Shown: positions 1-5,240 of the stretch, piece after piece
Layout: every line of letters begins with the position of its first letter
Position numbering within the stretch: the stretch's first letter is position 1
Source: Pseudomonadota bacterium
GTDB lineage: Bacteria; Pseudomonadota; Alphaproteobacteria; Azospirillales; Azospirillaceae
Direction of reading: 5' to 3'
DNA length: 8,347 bases
Assembly: GCA_023411035.1 (NCBI GenBank)
Contig: JAEYPE010000059.1
Location: 1-8,347 of the forward strand
The notes under the pieces: generated by a model
Database searches by the model: none
Told to the model about the DNA's origin: nothing
What the model saw: only the letters and a program-made list of their open reading frames with translations
Translations under genes and position numbers: made by a program

Positions 1-2106
1 GTCCAGCACCTGGCGGGAGGCGTCGCCGGTGGCTGCCGCCGCCTGGGTCACGCCGCCGATGGTGCCGGTGACCTCCTGCGTGCCGCGGGCGGCTTCCTGG
101 ACGTTCCGGCTGATCTCGCGCGTCGCGGCACCCTGCTCATCCATGGCGGACGCGATGGAGGTGGAGATGTCGTTGATTCGCGCGATGGTTCCGGAGATCG
201 AGCGGATGGCCAGGACCGCTTCCTGAGTCGCTCCCTGAACCGCGCCAATTTGCGCGTTGATCTCTTCGGTCGCCTTGGCGGTCTGGTTGGCGAGGCTCTT
301 CACCTCCGACGCCACCACCGCGAAGCCCTTGCCGGCCTCGCCCGCACGGGCGGCCTCGATGGTCGCGTTGAGCGCCAGAAGGTTGGTCTGGCTGGCGATG
401 TCGTTGATGAGATCGACCACGCGCCCGATGCTCTGCACGGCTTCCGCCAGCCCGCCGATCTGCCCGTTGGCGCGCTCGGCCAGTTCCATCGCCTCGCGGG
501 CGATGGTGGTGGATTCGGCGATCTGGCGGGTGATCTCCTCGATGGAGCTGGTCAGTTCCTCCGACGCGGCGGCGACCGTCTCCACATTGGCCGAGGTCTG
601 CCCGGTCGCGGCGGCGACGCTGGTGGCGAGGCGGTTGGTCTCCTCCGCCGTGGCCGACATGCTGCGGGCGCTTTCCTCCATCGCGGTGGATTCCGCCACG
701 AAGCGGCTGACCACGCTGCCCACGGCCCCTTCGAAGTTGTTGGCGATCTCCTCCAGGGAGCGCTTGCGCTCCTCCTCGGCGTGGCGCGCGGCCTCGACCT
801 GTTCGGCCTCCAGCCGGCGCTTGGCGGCGGCGTTCTCGCGGAAGACCTCCACCGTGCGGGCCATGGCGGTGATCTCGTCGCGGCCGCCGGAGGGAACCGT
901 CACGTTCAGGTCGCCGGCGGCGATCCGCTCCATCCCCGCCTGGAGGGCGAGCAGGCGGCGCACCACCATCCGGCGCACGAAGACCAGGACGACCAGCGCC
1001 GACAGCAGCAGGCTGACCGCACCGACCCCGATCTGAAGGACCCTGCCGTTGGACAGGGCCGTTTCGCTGTCGCCGGCGGCGGTGGCGATGGCGTCCTCCT
1101 GCGTGTGCACGAGGTTCCTCACCGTCATGGACAGCGTTTCGGACAGGGTGAGGTTGGCCGTCAGCAGATCCCGCTGCGCTTGCAGCACCTCCATCTCGGC
1201 CAGGCGGGTGGGGATCAGCCCCTCCGGCTCGACCGAGAGCGTTTCGATCGCTTTCAGCGGCTCCGCCATCGCCTCGCGCGACGCCTCGGGCAGGCTTGCG
1301 ATGTTGGCGGCCATGGTGGCCACGAGGATGCGCACCTGCGCTTCGATGATCGCAAGCCGGTTCTCGTCGGTGCTGGCGGCCGCTTCGGTCAGGAGGGAGC
1401 GGACGGTGCCGGCGCTGTCGTCGATGGCGCGGACGATGGTCAGCCGCGCTTCGGTTTGAAAGTAGTCTTCGATGGCCTTCAGCCGCTCCTCCACGGGACG
1501 GGCGTCGTCCCGGAAGGCGGCGCGCTGCAGGTCCACTTCGCTGCTGTGGATCGACTTCCAGGGCGCCACCAGCGTGGAGAGGCGCCGCGCGGCGGCGGTC
1601 GTTTTCTCCAGCAGCTCGGCGCGGCGGTCGCTCAGCGCGATCCGCTGGTCCGCGGCCTGATCGAGCCGCGCGACGTTGGCGAGCAGGGCCTGGGCGGCCT
1701 CGCTGGCGGCGGCGGTCTCGGACCCGGCACCGGAGTTGGCGCTCAGCCGCTCCAGTTCGGCCAGATCGCGCAGTTGGCTTTCGAAATCGTGCCGCTCCAT
1801 GGCGATGCGCGCCGCCAGATCCGCCTTCTCCTCCTTGCTGGTGACGGAGCGGAAGGCGGGGGCCAGCGCGTCGATGCGGCCCGCGTGCTGGGCCGCCCGC
1901 AGGGCGCCGACCGCGGACGGCACGGCTTCCATGGTGATGGTGTTCAGCGTCCGGCCGAAGCCGGCGTAACCGGTCAGCGCCACCCCCACGGCGGCCAGGG
2001 TGCAGCACATCACGGCGCCGACGCCGGTGAACAGGCGGCCCTGAACGCCACCCATCCGGCTCGGGCGGGCCGGCTCCCTCTGGGAAAATCCTATCGGTCT
2101 GGACAT
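1..2106 (-). CDS. Methyl-accepting chemotaxis protein, 3' end beyond the left edge
   Basis: Transmembrane chemoreceptor that would pass a ligand or redox signal to the CheA/CheW array. The frame is open for 702 codons from ATG at 2106 to the left edge, with no stop. That start is favoured because a GGGAAGGG ribosome site lies about 6 nt upstream; Met18 is a weaker alternative. Domains: short cytoplasmic N-terminus, TM1 about residues 24-50, a periplasmic region of about 305 residues (51-356) that looks wholly helical, TM2 about 357-377, HAMP about 378-430, then the cytoplasmic signalling domain. The signalling hairpin tip is clear at 569-616 (DIASQTNLLALNATIEAARA, then GFAVVASEVKSLANQTA). The end of the signalling domain and any C-terminal receptor tail are not visible. 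I see no PAS or Cache signature in the sensor region. Its length and helicity would suit a helical-bimodular or extended four-helix type, which is inference. The ligand is unknown. A long leader precedes the gene. Confidence 0.95.
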   Translation of the reverse strand, partial: MSRPIGFSQREPARPSRMGGVQGRLFTGVGAVMCCTLAAVGVALTGYAGFGRTLNTITMEAVPSAVGALRAAQHAGRIDALAPAFRSVTSKEEKADLAARIAMERHDFESQLRDLAELERLSANSGAGSETAAASEAAQALLANVARLDQAADQRIALSDRRAELLEKTTAAARRLSTLVAPWKSIHSSEVDLQRAAFRDDARPVEERLKAIEDYFQTEARLTIVRAIDDSAGTVRSLLTEAAASTDENRLAIIEAQVRILVATMAANIASLPEASREAMAEPLKAIETLSVEPEGLIPTRLAEMEVLQAQRDLLTANLTLSETLSMTVRNLVHTQEDAIATAAGDSETALSNGRVLQIGVGAVSLLLSALVVLVFVRRMVVRRLLALQAGMERIAAGDLNVTVPSGGRDEITAMARTVEVFRENAAAKRRLEAEQVEAARHAEEERKRSLEEIANNFEGAVGSVVSRFVAESTAMEESARSMSATAEETNRLATSVAAATGQTSANVETVAAASEELTSSIEEITRQIAESTTIAREAMELAERANGQIGGLAEAVQSIGRVVDLINDIASQTNLLALNATIEAARAGEAGKGFAVVASEVKSLANQTAKATEEINAQIGAVQGATQEAVLAIRSISGTIARINDISTSIASAMDEQGAATREISRNVQEAARGTQEVTGTIGGVTQAAAATGDASRQVLD

Positions 2107-2146
2107 CTCATCCCTTCCCCAACGGCTGTCTTGCTTCTGTTTGGCT

Positions 2147-2169
2147 CCGCCGCGCGCCGTCCGCGGCGG
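2147..2169 (-). other. GC-rich hairpin in the mcp leader
   Basis: Arms CCGCCGCG (2147-2154) and CGCGGCGG (2162-2169) pair perfectly over 8 bp around a 7-nt loop, 40 nt upstream of the mcp start codon. If transcription begins further upstream, the hairpin would sit in the mRNA 5' end, leaving the ribosome site free. A role in mRNA stability or translation is possible. In DNA this GC-rich, a chance hairpin is also quite likely. Confidence 0.35.
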
Positions 2170-2380
2170 GCCTTATCCTCATCCTCTCTTCCCGTCAGCC
2201 GGGCCGGGCCGCGGTGCACGCAGGATTGCGTTGCTGGTGGTCCCATCAGCGCCTGATCGGTTGGTGCGGCGGAGGGAGAAGGAGGGGGCGTGTGTGACGA
2301 AGAGCGCTCCTTGGAAGGAGGCGATGAAGCGCATGTGTTCGACCGCCTCGGCGATCGTGTGGCTACCGGATCGCGAACTG

Positions 2381-2407
2381 TATTAATATATCAGATGTCG
2401 AGGCAAG
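2381..2407 (-). promoter_or_regulatory. AT-rich regulatory-like element, copy A (upstream of mcp)
   Basis: Read on the minus strand this is CTTGCCT, 7 nt, TGATATATTA, one base, TA. The same arrangement with identical spacing recurs at 4681-4707, with 20 of 27 positions equal. TGATATATTA is one base from the perfect palindrome TGATATATCA, which suits a dimeric regulator. TTGCCT could serve as a -35 box, but no standard -10 falls at 16-18 nt. It lies in a sharp AT-rich dip in GC-rich DNA, about 275 nt upstream of the mcp start. The binding protein is unknown. Confidence 0.4.
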
Positions 2408-2444
2408 CACAATAGGATGGAGCGCCTATGGGGCCGCCGGGTAG

Positions 2445-2467
2445 GGCTCACGCCGCCGGCGTGAGCC
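2445..2467 (-). terminator. Possible 3' hairpin after focA (no T tract)
   Basis: GGCTCACGCC (2445-2454) and GGCGTGAGCC (2458-2467) form a perfect 10-bp stem with a 3-nt loop, 37 nt past the focA stop. Neither strand has a following run of T, so it is not a textbook intrinsic terminator. It could protect the 3' end of the focA message, act with Rho, or be a protein-binding palindrome. Confidence 0.45.
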
Positions 2468-2472
2468 TCCCG

Positions 2473-2492
2473 ATCAATGATGGCTCATTGAT
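2473..2492 (-). repeat. Inverted repeat just past the focA stop
   Basis: ATCAATGA (2473-2480) and TCATTGAT (2485-2492) pair perfectly over 8 bp around TGGC, starting 12 nt after the focA stop codon. Together with the stronger hairpin at 2445-2467 it makes a tandem hairpin arrangement, most simply a transcript 3' end. The half-sites are in the wrong orientation for an FNR box. Confidence 0.45.
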
Positions 2493-2504
2493 ATGACCGT
2501 ATTG

Positions 2505-3407
2505 TCAGTGGCCCGTGCGGCGGCTCGGGCGGCGGTAGATGAACCAGTAGACGGCGCCGACCAGAACCGCCCCGCCGAACCAGTTGCCCAGCGTCACGGC
2601 GGCGAGATTCAGCAGGAACCGCCCCACCGGAATGGCCGGCGCGGCGCGGCCCAGATCGGCCCAGAAGGAGGCGGGGGCGCCCCATTCGATCAGCAGGCCC
2701 AGCGGCACGAAGTACATGTTGGCGACGCAGTGCTCGAAGCCCGCGGCGACGAAGGCGCTGACCGGAAAGACGATGGCCAGGATCTTGTCGGTCACGCTGC
2801 GTGCGCCGAGCGCGAGCCACACCGCCAGACAGACCAGCACGTTGCACAGGATGCCCAGGAAGAAGGCTTGCGTCGCCGGAAGCCCCGTCTTGGCTGCGGC
2901 GAAATTGAGCGCGGTGGCGCCCACCGCCCCATGGCCGAATCCGTATTGCCCGGACAGGAAGACCAGCAGCGCCGTGCCGGCGGCGCCGACGAAGTTGCCG
3001 ATCCACACCATCGTCCAGACCTGGAGCATCCGTCCGGTCTTCACCCGCCCGCTGGCCCAGGCCATGACCATCAGCGCGTCGCCGGTGAAGAGTTGCGCGC
3101 CGCCGACGATGACCAGGATCAGCCCCAGCGCGAAGACCAGACCGCCGACCAGCCGCGTCAGCCCGTAGGGCAGCATGCCCTCCGCCCCCGACATGGCGAC
3201 GGTGGCGAACAGCCCGCCCATCGCGATGAAGGCGCCGGCCAGAACGGCCAGGGCGAACAGGGTCGCGGCGTCGTAGTTGGCCTTCTTGACGCCCAGATTC
3301 TCCGCCGCCAGCGCGATGGCGTCGGGCATCAGCGCGTCCAGCGACGCGGCGGGCGGAGGGGCGGGGGAGGCGTTCCGGGTGGCCTCCGGAAGGGAATGCG
3401 TGTCCAT
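2505..3407 (-). CDS. focA: FocA-type formate channel (formate/nitrite transporter family)
   Basis: Inner-membrane pentameric channel that moves formate (possibly nitrite or other small monoacids) in or out of the cell. The 300 residues match the family length plus an N-terminal Ala/Pro-rich extension of about 20 residues. Six hydrophobic segments are visible. The Omega-loop signature is GGAQLFTGD (102-110), with Thr108 matching FocA Thr91. The second signature, GFEHCVANMY (223-232), carries His226, matching FocA gating His209. LVCLAVW and a GNWFGG last-helix motif (274-279) also match FocA, which makes it FocA-like rather than NirC-like. One oddity is Gln105, where FocA has Asp88 and relatives usually have an acidic residue. 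The start is 28 nt after the pflA stop, with an AGGA about 9 nt before the ATG, so the two are probably co-transcribed. The partnership with PflA supports formate as substrate. Confidence 0.92.
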   Translation of the reverse strand: MDTHSLPEATRNASPAPPPAASLDALMPDAIALAAENLGVKKANYDAATLFALAVLAGAFIAMGGLFATVAMSGAEGMLPYGLTRLVGGLVFALGLILVIVGGAQLFTGDALMVMAWASGRVKTGRMLQVWTMVWIGNFVGAAGTALLVFLSGQYGFGHGAVGATALNFAAAKTGLPATQAFFLGILCNVLVCLAVWLALGARSVTDKILAIVFPVSAFVAAGFEHCVANMYFVPLGLLIEWGAPASFWADLGRAAPAIPVGRFLLNLAAVTLGNWFGGAVLVGAVYWFIYRRPSRRTGH

Positions 3408-3435
3408 GGATCGGGTCCTAGTCTTGCATGGCGTC

Positions 3436-4215
3436 TTACACGGCCTTCAGGCCATGCGCCCGGAAGATGCCGCGCACCCGCTCGGTCAGCTCCGGCGGGG
3501 GTGGTTCGGTGCCGGCCAGCGTGTAGGGCAGGCCAAGCTGGCGCCATTTGAATTCGCCCATCTTGTGGAAGGGCAGAACGTCCACCCGCTCCACCACCTC
3601 CAGACCGGCGGCGAAGTCCGCCAGCCCTTCGATCTCGTCCAGATGGTCGGTCAGGCCGGGGACCAGCACGTAGCGCAGCCAGATCGGCTTGCGCATCAGC
3701 GACAGCCGCTCCGCGAACTCCAGCGTCGGGCGCAGCGGGACGCCGGTCACCGCGCGGTGGGTGGATTCCTTGAACGCCTTGATGTCCAGCAGCACCAGAT
3801 CGACGTCGGCCAGCAGATGGTCGTCGGCGTGGCTGCCGAGAAAGCCGGAGGTGTCGAGCGCGGTGTGAAGGCCCAGTGCCTTGGCGCCGCGGTAGACGGC
3901 CGCGCAGAATTCCGGCTGGACCAGCGGTTCGCCGCCGCTGATGGTCAGACCGCCATGGGCGCGGTGCAGGAAATCGGCGTAGGTGGCGATGTCGGCGAGC
4001 ACGTCGGTGGATTGCGCCGGCGTGCCGTCGTGCATGTGGCGCGTGTCGGGGTTGTGGCAGTACTGGCAGCGCAGCGGGCATCCGGCCAGGAACAGGACGT
4101 AGCGCAAACCCGGCCCATCGACCGTGCCGCCCGTCTCCACCGAATGGACCCAGCCGCGGACCGATGCGCCCGTCCCGGCGGAATGCGCGGGGTGAGGGGT
4201 GATCGGGCTAAGCAT
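3436..4215 (-). CDS. pflA: Pyruvate formate-lyase activating enzyme (radical SAM)
   Basis: Cytosolic radical-SAM enzyme that installs the glycyl radical on pyruvate formate-lyase, which then splits pyruvate into acetyl-CoA and formate under anoxia. The 259 residues match the usual length of about 245-265. The family start motif GTVDGPGLR lies at 30-38. The iron-sulphur cluster cysteines are Cys46, Cys50 and Cys53 in CX3CX2C, followed by HNPDT. The SAM-contacting SGGEP is at 93-97, and a LPFHKMGEFKW segment near residue 215 is typical of PflA. ATG at 4215 has GAGGTG 4 nt upstream. It is followed 28 nt later by focA, and preceded by a hairpin and a ruined pyruvate kinase gene. Its substrate gene pflB is not in the window, so a lyase encoded elsewhere must be assumed if the enzyme is in use. 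Activase of another glycyl-radical enzyme is less likely, because such relatives usually carry an extra ferredoxin-like cluster domain that is absent here. Confidence 0.93.
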   Translation of the reverse strand: MLSPITPHPAHSAGTGASVRGWVHSVETGGTVDGPGLRYVLFLAGCPLRCQYCHNPDTRHMHDGTPAQSTDVLADIATYADFLHRAHGGLTISGGEPLVQPEFCAAVYRGAKALGLHTALDTSGFLGSHADDHLLADVDLVLLDIKAFKESTHRAVTGVPLRPTLEFAERLSLMRKPIWLRYVLVPGLTDHLDEIEGLADFAAGLEVVERVDVLPFHKMGEFKWRQLGLPYTLAGTEPPPPELTERVRGIFRAHGLKAV

Positions 4216-4233
4216 GAGGCACCTCGTGAATGG

Positions 4234-4266
4234 GCGCCGGTGCGCGCTTCATTGCGGCACCGGCGC
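4234..4266 (-). repeat. Strong hairpin between the pyk remnant and pflA
   Basis: Arms GCGCCGGTGC (4234-4243) and GCACCGGCGC (4257-4266) pair perfectly over 10 bp. After a bulge, CGC/GCG adds 3 more pairs, leaving a 6-nt loop. It fills most of the 66-nt gap upstream of pflA but leaves the pflA ribosome site (about 4220-4225) free. There is no T tract, so it is more likely an mRNA processing or stability structure than a terminator. It may be what is left of an intercistronic element of a longer operon. Confidence 0.5.
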
Positions 4267-4281
4267 GTGTGACATCCTACG

Positions 4282-4625
4282 TCAGGCCCCGGCGTCGGCC
4301 ATGACCGGGGTCAATAGATTCGAACGGCCTTCCTGCTCGCCGCGCGTGTGGCCTGCCGCCGGCAGGACCGGGCGTTCCACCCAGGCGATGCGCAGGATGT
4401 CGGTCGAACCCGGCATGCCGAAGGGCACGCCCGCGGTGATGGCGTCCGCCGCCGTTTTTTGCGGGTCGGCGTGCTGGGCGTCCATCATGATGCGGTAGAG
4501 TTCGTCATCCCCCACCCGGCGGGCGATGCGGTCCATCATCGACACCGCCTCGATGGGGTAGGCGCCCGACGCCTCCGAATCTTTGTCTGCCGGAAGCGGC
4601 GGATCGGGGCGGTGGAGATGGTCAT
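4282..4625 (-). pseudogene. pyk: Pyruvate kinase remnant with two internal deletions
   Basis: Three separate pieces of a pyruvate kinase can be read in order on the minus strand. ATG at 4625 opens MTISTAPIRRFRQTKI, the family N-terminus that normally runs on into a TLGPAS-like strand. Right after it comes a piece in a different frame, SEASGAYPIEAVSMMDRIA to about KTAADAI (about 4575-4438), which normally lies near residues 320-380. This is joined directly to GVPFGMPGSTDILRIAWV, the usual end of the protein, plus about 30 extra residues to a TGA at 4282. Compared with a family length of about 470-480, roughly 320 residues are lost at the first junction and roughly 80 at the second. The N-terminal frame stops soon after the first junction. 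The ADP/phosphoenolpyruvate-binding barrel is absent, so no kinase activity is possible. The second junction falls at ATCACCGC, a run that may have occurred on both sides (inference). The position just before pflA-focA suggests a former fermentation operon. Confidence 0.8.
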
Positions 4626-4962
4626 CTCGAAGCAGGCTCCGCAAGAGGAGGGCGGGGGACCTGTCCTCCGCAAAATAAAATACTAATATATCAAAATGGA
4701 AGGCAAGTCTCCTGAGCGAGGGGGACGGTGCCAAGGAAGGTCCGCATCGCCCGGCCAAGGGAAGGATCAAGCATCGGGCCGTCTCGCGGACCTCGGTGCG
4801 CCATCCCCCCTCCGTATGTTTCTTTAGGGCTGAGGCACGTACACAGGACGTGCAGGTATCCGAAATATCACGGGCCGTACGCCTCGAACTGTCACATGCT
4901 CCGCGTACCGTACGCCTGCCGGTGAGGGCCGGCGTTTTCCTCCCACAGCAACGAGAACAGCA
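4626..4962. other. Gene-free region between the pyk remnant and the small ORF
   Basis: This 337-nt region separates two divergent starts, and I see no gene in it. It probably holds the old pyk promoter on the minus strand, including AT-rich element copy B, and the small-ORF promoter on the plus strand. Other small structure: near-perfect arms at 4652-4660 and 4663-4671 with one mismatch; CTCCGCAA twice (4637-4644, 4666-4673); CCGTACGCCT repeated 33 nt apart (4875-4884, 4908-4917); GCACGT/ACGTGC arms at 4835-4840 and 4848-4853; and a weak 5-bp hairpin at 4918-4933 followed by GTTTTCC, which could act as a leader attenuator for the small ORF. Several are short enough to be chance. Confidence 0.5.
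4681..4707 (-). promoter_or_regulatory. AT-rich regulatory-like element, copy B (upstream of the pyk remnant)
   Basis: Minus-strand reading CTTGCCT, 7 nt, TGATATATTA, one base, TA, arranged exactly as at 2381-2407. The AT-rich stretch continues to about 4672. It lies about 55 nt upstream of the pyk remnant start, a normal place for a promoter or operator, and would be in position to drive the remnant-pflA-focA unit. The near-palindrome TGATATATTA is the likely protein-binding core. Function is inferred only from recurrence, composition and position. Confidence 0.45.
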
Positions 4963-5145
4963 ATGAACGGACTGCCCAAGCAGACGTGGCGCTGCCGCGT
5001 TGCCGAAATGCTGAACGATCCCGTGGTCCAGGCCGTGCTGCGCCGGGACCGTCTGACCCACGAGCAGGTTCTGGCACATCTCACCCCCATTGCCGAGCAC
5101 CTGCGCCGCAACACTCCCCCCGACCGATCCGCAAGGCGATTTTAA
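4963..5145 (+). CDS. Small protein of unknown function (60 residues)
   Basis: The only plus-strand gene in the window. I do not recognise a family. The 60-residue product is charged and soluble, with no signal peptide or membrane segment. Two probable helices span about 11-28 (VAEMLNDPVVQAVLRRD) and 32-49 (LTHEQVLAHLTPIAEHLR), with an Arg/Pro-rich tail ending RSARRF. Codon choice supports a real gene: most third positions are G or C, as in its neighbours. The ATG at 4963 is preceded by a weak GAGA about 8 nt upstream. It ends 27 nt before a strong hairpin terminator shared with the converging dehydrogenase gene. Its size and two-helix shape would suit a small regulatory or adaptor protein, but nothing in the sequence proves that. 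Confidence 0.65.
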   Translation: MNGLPKQTWRCRVAEMLNDPVVQAVLRRDRLTHEQVLAHLTPIAEHLRRNTPPDRSARRF

Positions 5146-5172
5146 CGTGAAGCCGTCTGAGCCCAGAACAGA

Positions 5173-5206
5173 AAGAAGGCCGCCCCTTGGAACGGGCGGC
5201 CTTCTT
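5173..5206. terminator. Bidirectional intrinsic terminator
   Basis: A perfect 13-bp stem, AAGAAGGCCGCCC (5173-5185) with GGGCGGCCTTCTT (5194-5206), encloses an 8-nt loop. T-rich sequence follows in both directions: CTTCTTCC on the plus strand, and TTCTTTCTGTTCT on the minus strand. It lies between the convergent small ORF (stop 5145) and the dehydrogenase gene (stop 5241), so one element can end both transcripts. Confidence 0.88.
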
Positions 5207-5213
5207 CCTGTCA

Positions 5214-5239
5214 GCCGGTTGAGGATCGGCCGGTTGAGG
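5214..5239. repeat. Short direct repeat beside the amaB stop codon
   Basis: GCCGGTTGAGG occurs twice (5214-5224 and 5229-5239) with a 15-nt period, ending one base before the dehydrogenase stop codon. Probably a small local duplication with no evident function. Confidence 0.5.
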
Positions 5240-5240
5240 T

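Larger units (their letters stand above)
2107..2504. other. Intergenic region between focA and mcp (398 nt, no gene)
   Basis: No convincing gene on either strand; short open frames here lack a plausible ribosome site or recognisable protein. Read on the minus strand it holds, in order, the focA 3' hairpins (2473-2492, 2445-2467), an AT-rich element (2381-2407) and the long mcp leader with a GC-rich hairpin (2147-2169). A minus-strand open stretch around 2290-2360 (reading AEAVEHMRFIASFQ) looks faintly protein-like but has no start site or family I recognise. I found no clear sigma-54 or flagellar sigma-28 promoter upstream of mcp. Confidence 0.6.

Noticed and set aside
137..2008. A 623-codon minus-strand frame overlapping the chemoreceptor
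   Set aside because: Same strand but a different frame from the MCP; the product is Arg/Gly/Ala-rich low complexity. The MCP frame contains HAMP and the signalling hairpin motif.
250..2256. A 668-codon open frame on the plus strand, opposite the chemoreceptor
   Set aside because: It is antisense to a frame encoding an unmistakable MCP. Its product is a low-complexity Gly/Arg/His-rich string with no family features, as expected of opposite-strand frames in GC-rich DNA.
2290..2360. Possible gene fragment on the minus strand in the mcp leader (reading AEAVEHMRFIASFQ)
   Set aside because: Too short, no start context, no recognised family, and the frame degrades on both sides.
2473..2492. FNR/FixK box near the focA end
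   Set aside because: The palindrome is ATCAATGA-N4-TCATTGAT. An FNR site is TTGAT-N4-ATCAA, so the half-sites are reversed, and the position is downstream of the gene.
4681..4707. FNR box within AT-rich element copy B
   Set aside because: The minus strand has one TTGAT half-site, but the matching half reads TAGTA instead of ATCAA, and copy A lacks even the first half-site.
4282..5100. A 272-codon minus-strand frame as one intact gene
   Set aside because: Its upstream half is antisense to the small plus-strand gene and crosses the gene-free region with no protein features. Only the last part is meaningful, as the pyruvate kinase C-terminal remnant.
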